DNA of 64,000 bases from the NCBI RefSeq assembly GCF_028747785.1, contig NZ_CP118158.1, positions 4,650,001 to 4,714,000 on the forward strand. Reading direction: 5' to 3'. The position numbers were made by a program, and so were the translations under genes. The DNA is from Halosimplex aquaticum. GTDB lineage: Archaea; Halobacteriota; Halobacteria; Halobacteriales; Haloarculaceae. Of this stretch, positions 29,487 through 37,910 are shown one piece after another; positions within the stretch are counted from its first letter, which is position 1; every line of letters begins with the position of its first letter. A model generated the notes under the pieces. The model was not told the DNA's origin. It saw only the letters and a list, made by a program, of their open reading frames with translations, and ran no database searches.

Positions 29487-29925
29487 CGATGGTGTAGCCG
29501 CCGTTCCGGCCGCTGTAGGTCACGCGACCGCCGGCTTGGAGGCCCTGGAGCGTGTCTTCGAGTTCGGCTTCGATGTCGTCCGTCACTGCACCGAGGAGAT
29601 CGTCCCACGACAGGTAGTCGGCCGATTCGAGCGCTCCGACGACCCGTTCTTCGAGGTCCATCCCCTGGGGGTCGCCGTCCGAAGACGCACCTCCAGCCGA
29701 CTCGGGAAACTCCGTCCCCGAATCGTCAGCCACAGACCTGTTCCCGCTGGAATCGTTGCGATCGATCTCTCCGAACCCGCGGCGACCGGCCTGTACCATC
29801 GACCGGACGAACTCGCTCCGGCTCATCCCGAGTTCGTCGGCGTGGTCGTCCCACTCCTGGCGCTGGTAGGCCGGCACGTACGTTCGAACGGTCGTACGCG
29901 ACGTGTCCAACTCGCTCTCTGCCAT
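29479..29925 (-). CDS. DUF5805-type ribbon-helix-helix partner of the integrase
   Basis: A 148-residue protein with an N-terminal ribbon-helix-helix-like region (TTVRTYVPAYQRQEWDDHA then LGMSRSEFVRSMVQAGRRG), a low-complexity acidic linker, and a C-terminal winged-helix-like part (LEERVVGALESADYLSWDDL). DUF5805 proteins are common beside haloarchaeal integrases. It probably acts as a recombination accessory factor and as a repressor of its own operon, since a palindrome sits over its expected transcription start. Confidence 0.75.
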   Translation of the reverse strand: MAESELDTSRTTVRTYVPAYQRQEWDDHADELGMSRSEFVRSMVQAGRRGFGEIDRNDSSGNRSVADDSGTEFPESAGGASSDGDPQGMDLEERVVGALESADYLSWDDLLGAVTDDIEAELEDTLQGLQAGGRVTYSGRNGGYTIDE

Positions 29926-29936
29926 CGTTTTTTCGG

Positions 29937-29952
29937 TATCGCTCCAGCGATA
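29937..29952. promoter_or_regulatory. Operator-like palindrome before the integrase operon
   Basis: TATCGCT and AGCGATA form a 7+7 dyad with a two-base centre. It lies 12-27 bases before the ATG at 29925 and about 30 bases below a TATAGTATA-like element (29975-29986 on the minus strand), so it covers the likely start of transcription. The DUF5805 protein is the obvious candidate ligand. Confidence 0.45.
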
Positions 29953-30062
29953 TCAATCTACCGCCACACTCACCGATATACTATACCCAATTCAGAAACT
30001 GCCCTCAGATCGACTGTAGGCGCCATTCTCGGTTCCTCAATCCGGGGATTCACTCACAAATA

Positions 30063-30085
30063 AGACCATTTAGATGGTATTCTGG
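30063..30085. repeat. 23-bp direct repeat, left copy
   Basis: The bases AGACCATTTAGATGGTATT followed by CTGG recur at 40977-40999 in the same orientation with one mismatch. The core ACCAT-TTAG-ATGGT is itself a dyad. This copy lies 138 bases before the integrase operon. It may be a shared regulatory site of the two minus-strand operons, or part of an attachment or replication site. Confidence 0.75.
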
Positions 30086-30108
30086 TTTCATGGATTGGAA
30101 TGTACCGG

Positions 30109-30330
30109 TTATTGTAGCTCCGGGTCGAGGGCCAACACGATCGCCGCTAATTCCGCTTTTGTCAATCGCGTTCGACTGTCGATTGTCCGACTGGTCTCGT
30201 AGTTCGCCATCCCGAGAAGCAGGCGGATCATCCCTTCGCGGGTGTGGATCAGCTTCATGTGCGAGATCTGCTTCTCTCGGTCCCAACTCGCGAAGTTTGG
30301 CGGGTATCGTGAGGGACGGCTTTTTCGCAT
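30109..30330 (-). CDS. Small conserved-looking protein, unknown function
   Basis: A 73-residue basic protein (RKSRPSRYPPNFASWDREKQ at the N-terminus) with a helical C-terminal half. Coding bias is haloarchaeal, and it lies between the integrase operon and the zinc-ribbon gene on the same strand, so it is probably an early gene of the element. In SNJ2-type elements two small proteins accompany the integrase; this could be the second, but there is no sequence proof. Confidence 0.55.
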   Translation of the reverse strand: MRKSRPSRYPPNFASWDREKQISHMKLIHTREGMIRLLLGMANYETSRTIDSRTRLTKAELAAIVLALDPELQ

Positions 30331-30398
30331 CTCTCACCCCAGGGGTTGCGTCAATGTGAGGCGTTCAACGGGCTTACTCAGCGACGCCGTTTCCCCGG

Positions 30399-30584
30399 TC
30401 ACGGCCGACCACCGGCGACCGCCATCATCCGGTTGCAGTTCGGGCATGGCTTAGACGTCTGGAGCGACACCGCAGCTGCATGGCTAGTGCAACCCTCGGT
30501 GTGGTCGCAGTCCGGGCAACGAAGTTTCGCCGTGGCGTTGAGGGTGGGTCGCTGGATCGAAAGCGAACTTTTCGACTGATGCAT
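30399..30584 (-). CDS. Small zinc-ribbon protein
   Basis: A 61-residue protein with two CxxC knuckles (CPDCDH and CPNCNR) spaced for one zinc ribbon. It starts at the divergent control region shared with the ribbon-helix-helix gene at 30691; GGTTTTATT is centred about 31 bases before its ATG. It is probably a DNA-binding or adaptor protein of the element. Confidence 0.6.
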   Translation of the reverse strand: MHQSKSSLSIQRPTLNATAKLRCPDCDHTEGCTSHAAAVSLQTSKPCPNCNRMMAVAGGRP

Positions 30585-30587
30585 GGC

Positions 30588-30650
30588 AACTTGGTATATT
30601 ACCTAGTTACCAATAAAACCCTAGGTAGCTGAGTAAGTTAGTAACTTGGT
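30588..30650. promoter_or_regulatory. Divergent control region with repeated half-sites
   Basis: AACTTGGT occurs at 30588-30595 and 30643-30650. TTGGTA (30591) pairs with TACCAA (30608), and ACCTAG (30601) pairs with CTAGGT (30621). The region lies between divergent starts at 30584 and 30691, and the plus-strand gene encodes a ribbon-helix-helix protein, so these are likely operators for it. Confidence 0.5.
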
Positions 30651-30690
30651 TCCCACCAAATTATGGACTTAGCGATTCAGTCAATTAGTA

Positions 30691-30906
30691 ATGCCACAGC
30701 CGACGTTCAATATGGATCAGGACCTACTTGACCGGCTCGATGCGAACCTGTCCTACGGAGATTCTCGTAGTGCCTGGGTTCGAGATGCAATAGAGATGAA
30801 GCTCGCTGTCCTGGAGGAGATCGAAAACTACGATGAGGATATGACCCAGGAAGAACGCAGGGAATTCATCGTCGAGGCCGTCCGCGAAGCTGTTGAAGAC
30901 GACTAG
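30691..30906 (+). CDS. Ribbon-helix-helix (CopG/Arc-like) regulator
   Basis: A 71-residue protein with the ribbon-helix-helix pattern TFNMDQDLLDRLDANLSYGD then SRSAWVRDAIEMKLAV, followed by an acidic tail. It faces a promoter region with repeated half-sites. A lysogeny-type regulator that switches between the plus-strand cargo and minus-strand genes is a reasonable guess; an antitoxin without its toxin is the alternative. Confidence 0.7.
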   Translation: MPQPTFNMDQDLLDRLDANLSYGDSRSAWVRDAIEMKLAVLEEIENYDEDMTQEERREFIVEAVREAVEDD

Positions 30907-30907
30907 T

Positions 30908-31072
30908 CTACCGTTCTATCGTCCGATACTCCGCATCCACTCTCCGAACCGGTTCTTCGATTTTACGGCCGCAAGCGACGCACTGCAGGCCGATCCGGCT
31001 TTCCGGGAGGGTCACTTTCCTAATCGGGGCTCCACACCCATCAGGGCAACTTATCCAATCGTCCAGCGGCAT
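30908..31072 (-). CDS. 54-residue zinc-ribbon protein
   Basis: A short minus-strand frame starting at ATG 31072 has cysteines in the order SCPDGC and QCVACGR, which suits one zinc ribbon. It is convergent with the ribbon-helix-helix gene, with one base between the stops. It resembles the other tiny zinc proteins of this element in size and pattern. No promoter was recognised. Confidence 0.5.
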   Translation of the reverse strand: MPLDDWISCPDGCGAPIRKVTLPESRIGLQCVACGRKIEEPVRRVDAEYRTIER

Positions 31073-31206
31073 ACGCGGTAAATCATATGTCGGTATAGGT
31101 AAGAAGGCCAGCCTAGTCCGGAGTGGAAGTGAAAGTGAAGTATACGGTTACGGGAAACCTCGCCACCGTCGGATATTTATACAATAAAATTAGTGTATGA
31201 CTTCAA

Positions 31207-31887
31207 ATGACAGAGAATGAGGGGAGTGAGGAAAGCAAAGACTCTGAACCGGATCTAGAAGTTCTACGCTATCGGTATGATCTTCTCAATGATCTCCTAA
31301 CTACCCAAAGAGCATCATGGGAAAAGGAGGGTGAACACAGTCGTAAATTATTCAGGATCTTACTAGTATATCTCGGAATCATAGCAACAGGACTTACAGC
31401 GGGAAGTCTTTCTGGAGTCCGGTCTTTTCTTTTCGACAAGTCAAGTTGCGTGATTTTCGGGGTTGAAAACTGCGTTACAGCAGACCAAATGGTCATGTTA
31501 ACAGCCGGTACCGCCTTTATTTCGGTATATCTCGTTACAGCAACAATGCATGGAGGAATCAATATAAGGCTCAAAAACCCTGAATCTCGCGAGATAGGCG
31601 AGTCTCCAAAGTCTCTCTATGAATTCGATAACGAGAAAGAGTATCTAATGGAGCGAATCCCGGAGTTAGAAGAGCATCTGGATGAGAATGGCGAGAAACA
31701 CGAATCAGCGAAATTAAAAGACAGAATCACGAGGATGACTTTGATGATGAGTATCTCATCGACCATAGTTATCGGATTTGTTTATGCACGAGGTAGACCG
31801 ATTAGTTGGATAGAGGTGCTTTCTGGATTGTTACTACTTTTCACAATTGCAGTGATTGTTGAAAGAGACGAACTGCCATATTTATAA
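31207..31887 (+). CDS. Low-GC multi-helix membrane protein (cargo)
   Basis: A 226-residue protein with an acidic N-terminus, a soluble helix (SWEKEGEHSRKLFR), two hydrophobic segments (about 50-70 and 96-115), a charged coiled-coil-like stretch (140-175) and two more hydrophobic segments at the C-terminus. The gene is distinctly A/T-richer than its neighbours and on the opposite strand to the structural operon. This is typical of recently acquired cargo in proviruses. The arrangement recalls small membrane effectors such as the SLATT type, but no diagnostic motif is visible. Function unknown. Confidence 0.65.
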   Translation: MTENEGSEESKDSEPDLEVLRYRYDLLNDLLTTQRASWEKEGEHSRKLFRILLVYLGIIATGLTAGSLSGVRSFLFDKSSCVIFGVENCVTADQMVMLTAGTAFISVYLVTATMHGGINIRLKNPESREIGESPKSLYEFDNEKEYLMERIPELEEHLDENGEKHESAKLKDRITRMTLMMSISSTIVIGFVYARGRPISWIEVLSGLLLLFTIAVIVERDELPYL

Positions 31888-32282
31888 TAGGATTCGGATT
31901 TCTGATTCAGGAGGGCTTGCTTCTAAAAATCGCTACAAGATTGCAAAGCACCGCATCGCGAGTGGTGCCAACTTACGATAGGGCCGCGCCGACCGGCGTT
32001 CTGGGTCAGTCCCCGAGGGATCGTTTCCGGTGATAGTTGACCGCAGCGCGCCTTGGGGCGCTCGGGGTTCCAAGCAGTCGCTTGCTTTCCTGCACTTATG
32101 GCTCTTTTTCGGACCTGCTCAACATGGTATTACTGGTGAACGAGTCGGTAGATAATCAGGGAGAGCGACGCGAAGACCGTCACGAAACCCTATACCGGAA
32201 GAGTGTCAGAGAACAAACCCGTACAGGTCAGAGAAGACATACAGTGACCAAATTTATCCAAAGGTGATTAATAGAGGATACC
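31888..32282. other. Gene-free 395 bases between cargo genes
   Basis: A GC-rich middle part (31950-32110) is set between A/T-rich ends. No frame with plausible codon use and no strong inverted repeat was found. It may be leftover DNA joined when the two cargo genes were acquired. Confidence 0.4.
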
Positions 32283-32981
32283 ATGTGGAAACCACCAATA
32301 ATTCGTGACGTTGCGCCATTCCTAGACGAATACGATCTTGCATTTGGAGTTCTTTTAGTATCTATATTAGCAAGTGGCGCAATAGGGTATATCAGTCATA
32401 GAATAGTCCTTGCGTCAATTACTGGTGCGACTGCATTTTTTGCGTTGTATAGACTTCGCCATCAACCTGATAAGGAGCGTCCAGCTGTAGTAGAGGACTT
32501 TGAGCACATTTCTGACACATCAAAAATGGACTTTGGATTCAGGAATTTTGGACCGGGCGCTGCTCTTGATTTTCAGGTAATTGCGGCCATTGAGAGAAAA
32601 AATGAAGAAGGAGAGACAGTGGTCAGTGACCCGGTATGGGAAATCAAACCTCATGAACAACCACTCCATTTGGAAGAAGGCGAGTTTTGGAGTTTAATTT
32701 CAAATATAGAGGAGGACTGGATTTTAGAGTCCATTAAAGAATATGGGCCAGTTGAAGAAGAATCTAAGTTAGAAAACCCAGCAATGGTGAACTTCTACTA
32801 CACATTTAAGACGCCTAGTGGTGCGCGTGTTCCAAGAAAGATACAGTCTGATAGGGGGGACGAGAATCTATTGAACAAGATTTACGAGCCAAGTTCACCG
32901 GCCCGTCGAATTGAACTTTGGCGACTAGGGGACAAGTGCAGATGCAATTCAGGTACCGAATCTCCTACGCAAGGTAGCTGA
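32283..32981 (+). CDS. Low-GC membrane-anchored protein (cargo)
   Basis: A 232-residue protein with two N-terminal membrane helices (about 20-40 and 43-63) followed by a soluble, probably beta-rich domain (EHISDTSKMDFGFRNFGPGA). Codon use is A/T-rich like the gene at 31207. It ends convergent with the ATPase gene and before a GC-rich hairpin. I recognise no family. A role in host or virus exclusion is possible from its place in the provirus, but nothing in the sequence shows it. Confidence 0.6.
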   Translation: MWKPPIIRDVAPFLDEYDLAFGVLLVSILASGAIGYISHRIVLASITGATAFFALYRLRHQPDKERPAVVEDFEHISDTSKMDFGFRNFGPGAALDFQVIAAIERKNEEGETVVSDPVWEIKPHEQPLHLEEGEFWSLISNIEEDWILESIKEYGPVEEESKLENPAMVNFYYTFKTPSGARVPRKIQSDRGDENLLNKIYEPSSPARRIELWRLGDKCRCNSGTESPTQGS

Positions 32982-33002
32982 GATATAGACCCTTCCAAGC
33001 TC

Positions 33003-33040
33003 GCCCGCTCAGCCCCCCATTGAGGGGGGCGCTCGCGGGC
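33003..33040. terminator. Double-stem hairpin between convergent transcripts
   Basis: GCCCCCC (33012) pairs with GGGGGGC (33024), and outside it GCCCGC (33003) pairs with GCGGGC (33035). It lies between the cargo gene and the ATPase gene, both of which end here, and could stop both transcripts. Confidence 0.5.
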
Positions 33041-33047
33041 TCGCTCG

Positions 33048-34001
33048 CTAACCAGAAATATCGAACTCGGCTTGTTCGTCAGGGTCGTACGTACCGGCGA
33101 TCGGCGGGACCGGGTCGAGCTGGTACGCCAGGTCTTCGGGCTCGCCGTCGACAAGATCCCGATAGAACTCAGCCCGATACTCGGTCTCGTCCAGGCCGGT
33201 CTCTTCTGCACGCTGGACGATCACGTGGTCAGCATGGGACCGGATCGGAGGGGCGATGTCGTACCCGTCTTCTCGGTGGCCGATGATGAACATCCGCAGA
33301 CCGAGTTTCGATTTGAACGTCACCAGCGGGTAAAACTCGTCGTTCACCTCGTAACTCTGGGTCTGCGCGTTCGCCTGGGTACTCATCTCGTCAAGCACAG
33401 CCACGACGTCTTCCTGTTCGTCGCACAGATTTTCGAGCTCCGAGCGGGACTCGACCTCTTTCGTCCGTTCGTTCAGCTCGGGCTCTTGCCACTCCAGCGT
33501 TGTTACGTTCGTGGCGAGGATGGCATCGGACTGATCGCGGAGGTGCAGTCCGGCAGCAACGAGCGCGGAGTTCGTCTTGCCACCATCTGTCTGCCCGAGG
33601 AAGACACCCAGATAACCATCTCGACGCAGGTCACGCACGACACGGGAGAACACCTGGGCGCTTGAGAAATCGGCGTCACGCCGTGTCAGACCGGACAGCC
33701 AGGAGAGTACCGCGAGGTTCCCGTTGCGGACCGCTCTCGAAGCGACCGGGGAACCGTGCGCGGCTACGAGGTTCTGGCAGTATTGGGACTGCTCGAAGGT
33801 CGGAGGAAGGTCGATCTCCGCTTCCTCGTTGATTTCGAGCAACCGGGGATATCGTCTCTTGTAGTGCATGTACCGGTACAGCGGTCTCCCTTCCAGGAAG
33901 GGAGCGAGGGGGTACACCCGGTTGTTGTCCGTCAATCGCCCTTCCGCGACTTCTCGCCACTCAGCAGCTCCGATACCGATTGAATTGTTGTTGTCACTCA
34001 T
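33048..34001 (-). CDS. P-loop ATPase, pleolipovirus ORF8-like
   Basis: A 317-residue ATPase with Walker A GQTDGGKTN (136-144) and Walker B VVAVLDEMS (199-207). It is the last gene of the structural operon, where pleolipoviruses carry a conserved NTPase of unknown exact role, perhaps genome handling during virion formation. The ATG at 34001 overlaps the stop of the preceding gene by eight bases (ATGAGTGA), which decides the start over a longer open frame. Confidence 0.8.
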   Translation of the reverse strand: MSDNNNSIGIGAAEWREVAEGRLTDNNRVYPLAPFLEGRPLYRYMHYKRRYPRLLEINEEAEIDLPPTFEQSQYCQNLVAAHGSPVASRAVRNGNLAVLSWLSGLTRRDADFSSAQVFSRVVRDLRRDGYLGVFLGQTDGGKTNSALVAAGLHLRDQSDAILATNVTTLEWQEPELNERTKEVESRSELENLCDEQEDVVAVLDEMSTQANAQTQSYEVNDEFYPLVTFKSKLGLRMFIIGHREDGYDIAPPIRSHADHVIVQRAEETGLDETEYRAEFYRDLVDGEPEDLAYQLDPVPPIAGTYDPDEQAEFDISG

Positions 34002-34890
34002 GTTCTTGAGGCTCCTCTCCGTTTTCAGAAGCGTCCGGCCAGCCGTTCTCGGCAAGCGGATCGGTCTCACCTTGGATATCCGACGAGCCTGGACGATCGG
34101 CCTCGGCGCGTTCGTCCTGGTCGTCGGACTCCGACCGGCGAGGAATCAACCCGTCGAGGGATGCATCAGTATCAACGTCCAGCTCGAACTCCATCGGGTT
34201 CCCGTCCTCGTCGACGAGGAAGTTGTCTTCCTCGGCGCCGGCGAGCAGCGCGTGACCGAGCCGGTCCGTGTTTTCGAGAACCTGCATGTCCGCGCCAGCG
34301 CGGGCCTTCAGGCCCTCGAAAGCCAGCGGGACCAGCTTCTTCCGCTGCTGGTCGAGCGCGGTCTTGGCTTCGAGGAACCGCTGGGTACTGATTTCACCTT
34401 CCCACGTCGATTCGAGGACTCGACGAGCGACGGATTTCTTCTCGCCGCTCTCCTGGTCGACTTCTTCGCGCTGCTCGATCCGCTGGCCTTCGGCGAAGTA
34501 GATCGTCTCGCCGGTGGCGCGACCGTGACGGGTGGCGAGCCTGTCACCCTCGATTTCGGCTTTTCCGAACTCGTCGGGATGCAGGTACTTGAGTCCCCAA
34601 TACTGGCCGTCCGGGTCGTTCAGCACGATCGGCACGTCGAGGCGCTTCTGATAGATGTACGCGAACAGAAACGCGTAGCAGACGATGAACGGACCACCGA
34701 TCATCCCGGACAACAGCACGATGGAGATCGGCCGAGCCGGGAGACCATACCACCAGACCAGTGCGAGGCCGACGAGGCACAGGATACCGACCAGCAGCGG
34801 GATGGCCGTATACCTCAGGACCTCTACCATCAGCTCGCGGTTCGACGGCTTCGCGGGAGCCTGCGGGTTCGGCGGTTCAGTGTTGGTCAT
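33994..34890 (-). CDS. Membrane protein, pleolipovirus ORF7-like
   Basis: A 298-residue protein with two N-terminal membrane helices (about 27-47 and 55-78) and a long soluble, acidic C-terminal part. Its position between the ORF6-like and ORF8-like genes matches the conserved pleolipovirus block. It overlaps both neighbours (14 and 8 bases), so the operon is translated in a coupled way. Function unknown. Confidence 0.68.
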   Translation of the reverse strand: MTNTEPPNPQAPAKPSNRELMVEVLRYTAIPLLVGILCLVGLALVWWYGLPARPISIVLLSGMIGGPFIVCYAFLFAYIYQKRLDVPIVLNDPDGQYWGLKYLHPDEFGKAEIEGDRLATRHGRATGETIYFAEGQRIEQREEVDQESGEKKSVARRVLESTWEGEISTQRFLEAKTALDQQRKKLVPLAFEGLKARAGADMQVLENTDRLGHALLAGAEEDNFLVDEDGNPMEFELDVDTDASLDGLIPRRSESDDQDERAEADRPGSSDIQGETDPLAENGWPDASENGEEPQEHE

Positions 34891-35443
34891 GCTCTTTACC
34901 TCTCATCTTCCGGTTGGCGATGAACGCGCCGGGCATCGCTACAGCGAACAGGCCGAATATCGTCGCACCGGCCAGCCACGTATCTTCGGGGGACGGGCCG
35001 CCCGGCACGAAGTCGGTGTTTCCACCTTTCCGAATCACATGGCCGTACAGCGTCTCGTCCGTCGAGATGGAGACGCCGACACGACCGTTCCGCTCGGTGA
35101 CGGCGAACTTCAGCTCGGCGCGTCCGTTGACGACGACTGTCCGCCGGTTGATCTCCCGGTCTTGGTTCGTGAAGAACGCACCCGCGTCAGCCAGCGTCAC
35201 CGCGACCGGTGAGTCAGATCGGAGGACAATCGTCGCCTCTCCAGTCTCGAAGCCTTGCATCTCATCCACAGCGGTGTACGACGAGGAGACGATGACGAGG
35301 CCGTCCTGAACCTGCACGCCCGACTCTTTGGGCATCTCGACACCGGGACCGCTCTGCGTCCCGTTCTCGGCCTGTGCAACCACGCCAGTAGGCACCACAG
35401 CGAACAGCGCCAGCAGCGCGATAGTCGCAGCTAATCGTTTCAT
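34877..35443 (-). CDS. Exported membrane-anchored protein, pleolipovirus ORF6-like
   Basis: A 188-residue protein with a signal peptide (RLAATIALLALFAVVPTG, cleavage near VVAQA), a beta-rich outside domain, and a C-terminal membrane helix (WLAGATIFGLFAVAMPGAF) with basic residues after it. This layout and the place just after the spike-like gene match pleolipovirus ORF6 proteins. It is probably a surface partner of the spike. Confidence 0.7.
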   Translation of the reverse strand: MKRLAATIALLALFAVVPTGVVAQAENGTQSGPGVEMPKESGVQVQDGLVIVSSSYTAVDEMQGFETGEATIVLRSDSPVAVTLADAGAFFTNQDREINRRTVVVNGRAELKFAVTERNGRVGVSISTDETLYGHVIRKGGNTDFVPGGPSPEDTWLAGATIFGLFAVAMPGAFIANRKMRGKEHDQH

Positions 35444-35479
35444 GGTTTCGATAAATATTGTGGGTTCGGGGTTGGTTGG

Positions 35480-37078
35480 TCAGGAAGCTATCAACGGCAG
35501 CAGGTACGGAGCCAACAGCGCGAGGATCGCGAGGATCCCGATGATCGCAACGACGATCCCGGCGGCGCCGCCTGCAAGGACGCCACCGAATCCACCAAAG
35601 CTCCCGAAGTTCGGGAGCCAGCCGGCACCACCGGTATTCATCCGGCGCTGCTCCCGAGCCTCGACCTCGGCGCGGAGCATGGACAGCTCTTGCATGAGCT
35701 TCTTGTACTCCGTCGTGTTGGCAGTCTGGTAATCCACCTTCCGAATGGTCACGTTCTGGACCTTCTCACCGTCAGCATTGGTGATCCTCTGGATGGTGAA
35801 ATTGTCTTTGAGTTCGACAATGTTCGACTCGGTAACCACGTACTGCGTACCGTTTAGCACGGCAGGATTGTACGTGTTCCCCGACTCGAACATACCAGAC
35901 TTCGGACTCTCCTGCGAAAGGAGCATTCCGTTGTACTGGTGGCTGTTGACAGTAACCTCGAACTCGCCAACGTTCTCAACGTTCTCAGCGGTGTTGGCAC
36001 CGAGGAGCGTCAGCGACATTGAGGACCACGCTTGGAAGCTACCGTTCGGTGCGTACTCCCGCTGAACGAGGTACGGATCAATCAACTCGGAGTTATTGAT
36101 ATCCCCATTCTGATAGCTGCTGTACGTGTTATTGATGAAGTTCTGAACCTGTCCGTGTGCTTTTGAGGTCTGCTGACTGATCCGGCTGAACTTCCGTTCA
36201 TACGGATCAAACACGGTCTGGTTCACCTCTTCGTAGTCCGTCGTCGGGGGGTTGACCCGAACACGCCGGATCTGCGCGTCGTACTGCGAAGTGGGCGAGG
36301 TCGAGCCGTCGTAAGCGCCACGGACCATTCCAGTCTTGGGACCGATCGTGTACTCGTGGCTTTGGGACAGACCACTGTCCCAAACGGTCACCTTAACAGT
36401 ACGAACCTCGACAGTTGATTGGTTCTGAAGCGTCAGGTTCTTCGAACCGAAACCGGTGATGTTGACCTTACCCACGCCGGACGTATCACTGTCGTTCCAG
36501 TCCTCTTGCGGAACATTAATGAATTCGACATTAACGCCCGTCTCATTGCGTGCCTGATTCCGAAGGTAAATCAGGTTGTGAATCTGATTGTTCCACCGGT
36601 TCGCAAGATTGTACTCTTTAACGCTGTAGTACTCATCTTGCGCCACTTTCGCGTCCGTGGTGGCGGCAGGTTCCGAACTGTCGTTGTTCAACGACCTGAT
36701 GTAAGCGTTCTTACCTTCCATCAGGGCGATCGACATCGAATCTTCGAGGTAATTGTTGATAGAGGCGTTGTATACCTCGAAATTCGAGTTTGAGTTCTGC
36801 GCACTCTGGTAGATGTCGATCTTCGTTTGCTTGGCGTCGGTCTTGGTGGTATTAACGCCGTCCCAGGGCCACCAGCCGCCAATCACGTTCGGTACGGTCA
36901 GGAACGCGCTCAGTTGCTTCGCAGTCTGACCGCCAATCGTCTCGGCATCGGCTGTCCCGACGACCTCGACGCCAGGGCGGTCATCGATCTGCTGCGCTCC
37001 GGGCCCGGTCTGCGCCGGAACGAGCGAACCGGTCAGCAGCGCCACGATAAGGAAGGCGCTCAGGAGTTCTCTACGCAT
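35480..37078 (-). CDS. Spike-like envelope protein, pleolipovirus VP4-like
   Basis: A 532-residue protein with an N-terminal signal peptide (SAFLIVALLTGSLVPAQ), a large outside domain with many N-glycosylation sequons (for example NTT, NAS, NDS, NES, NQT), a short coiled coil (LMQELSMLRAEVEAREQRR), a Gly-rich hinge and a C-terminal membrane anchor. Pleolipovirus spikes have this plan and vary strongly in the outside domain. It follows the VP3-like gene by four bases. A spike that binds host cells and drives membrane fusion is the expected role. Confidence 0.78.
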   Translation of the reverse strand: MRRELLSAFLIVALLTGSLVPAQTGPGAQQIDDRPGVEVVGTADAETIGGQTAKQLSAFLTVPNVIGGWWPWDGVNTTKTDAKQTKIDIYQSAQNSNSNFEVYNASINNYLEDSMSIALMEGKNAYIRSLNNDSSEPAATTDAKVAQDEYYSVKEYNLANRWNNQIHNLIYLRNQARNETGVNVEFINVPQEDWNDSDTSGVGKVNITGFGSKNLTLQNQSTVEVRTVKVTVWDSGLSQSHEYTIGPKTGMVRGAYDGSTSPTSQYDAQIRRVRVNPPTTDYEEVNQTVFDPYERKFSRISQQTSKAHGQVQNFINNTYSSYQNGDINNSELIDPYLVQREYAPNGSFQAWSSMSLTLLGANTAENVENVGEFEVTVNSHQYNGMLLSQESPKSGMFESGNTYNPAVLNGTQYVVTESNIVELKDNFTIQRITNADGEKVQNVTIRKVDYQTANTTEYKKLMQELSMLRAEVEAREQRRMNTGGAGWLPNFGSFGGFGGVLAGGAAGIVVAIIGILAILALLAPYLLPLIAS

Positions 37079-37082
37079 GGTT

Positions 37083-37466
37083 TCACTTACCGAGGATGGC
37101 TCCGGTGATGATCATCAGCACCATGATCACGACACTGGCCCAAGGGTTCAGGTTCGACACAGCAGTCTGGACCTCAACCATGAACGCATTCGTCGTCATC
37201 ACCACCGCGGTCAACGTGACGATCACCCACTCGATCGGGTGGTAGTTCGACGGGTTCCGCGTACCGCTGGAGGCGAAGACGACAGCATACGCGCCGTAAG
37301 ACGCCGCGAGCGGGAGGAACTTGTACTTCGTTAGGAGTTCCACGATGTCGAGCATTAGACCGGTCTGCACCAGTCCGACGACTGCGAACAGCATCAGCGC
37401 CAGCGCTGTCCCGATATCGAGGTCCTTGTAAGCGTCGAGCGCCGACCGGTTGTGCCGGCTGCTCAT
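37083..37466 (-). CDS. Four-helix membrane protein, pleolipovirus VP3-like
   Basis: A 127-residue protein with four hydrophobic segments (about 19-40, 50-66, 79-95, 108-126). VP3 of pleolipoviruses is a small multi-helix protein on the inner face of the virion membrane and lies directly before the spike gene, as here. It overlaps the preceding gene by four bases (ATGA). Confidence 0.75.
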   Translation of the reverse strand: MSSRHNRSALDAYKDLDIGTALALMLFAVVGLVQTGLMLDIVELLTKYKFLPLAASYGAYAVVFASSGTRNPSNYHPIEWVIVTLTAVVMTTNAFMVEVQTAVSNLNPWASVVIMVLMIITGAILGK

Positions 37467-37801
37467 CGCTTGACCCTCACTTCCTTCGGGTAGTAGGTCA
37501 CCTCCTCGCCGTCGTCGTCCTCGAACGACTCGTCGTCCTCGGACTTCCGGATCGCGATCTGCGCTCCCTCGACGAGCGCAGCGATAATCCTATCCTTCAT
37601 GCCGGCGGTCAACCACGTGGGTCGACCGTCGATCTCGACCAGACCGTTCCGACCCGCGTCGGGGTTAAAGTCGGTGATGAGGCCGACAACCTCATCGCCC
37701 GGCTCCAGGTCGATCCAATTCGCAGCGTCGCCGTCGTCCGAGGCTTCGGTCTCAGGGAAGTCCTCGAACGACGGACTTTCATCAGTCTTTGACATCTGCA
37801 T
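37463..37801 (-). CDS. Small acidic protein before the VP3-like gene
   Basis: A 112-residue soluble, very acidic protein with a beta-rich core (LEPGDEVVGLITDFNPDAG, WLTAGMKDRIIAAL). Two ATGs are possible (37801 and 37795). CTTTTTA on the minus strand (37826-37832) is centred about 27 bases before 37801, which suggests that the structural operon starts here with its own promoter. Function unknown. Confidence 0.62.
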   Translation of the reverse strand: MQMSKTDESPSFEDFPETEASDDGDAANWIDLEPGDEVVGLITDFNPDAGRNGLVEIDGRPTWLTAGMKDRIIAALVEGAQIAIRKSEDDESFEDDDGEEVTYYPKEVRVKR

Positions 37802-37910
37802 TTAAACATATCCGACTAGATGGGTAAAAAGGGCAATCTGGGTCGAGTGAAAGTATTATCGAGACGCACGGCACGCCTAAAGTGCGGTTTTCGAGGGTCG
37901 AGAGGTAGGG

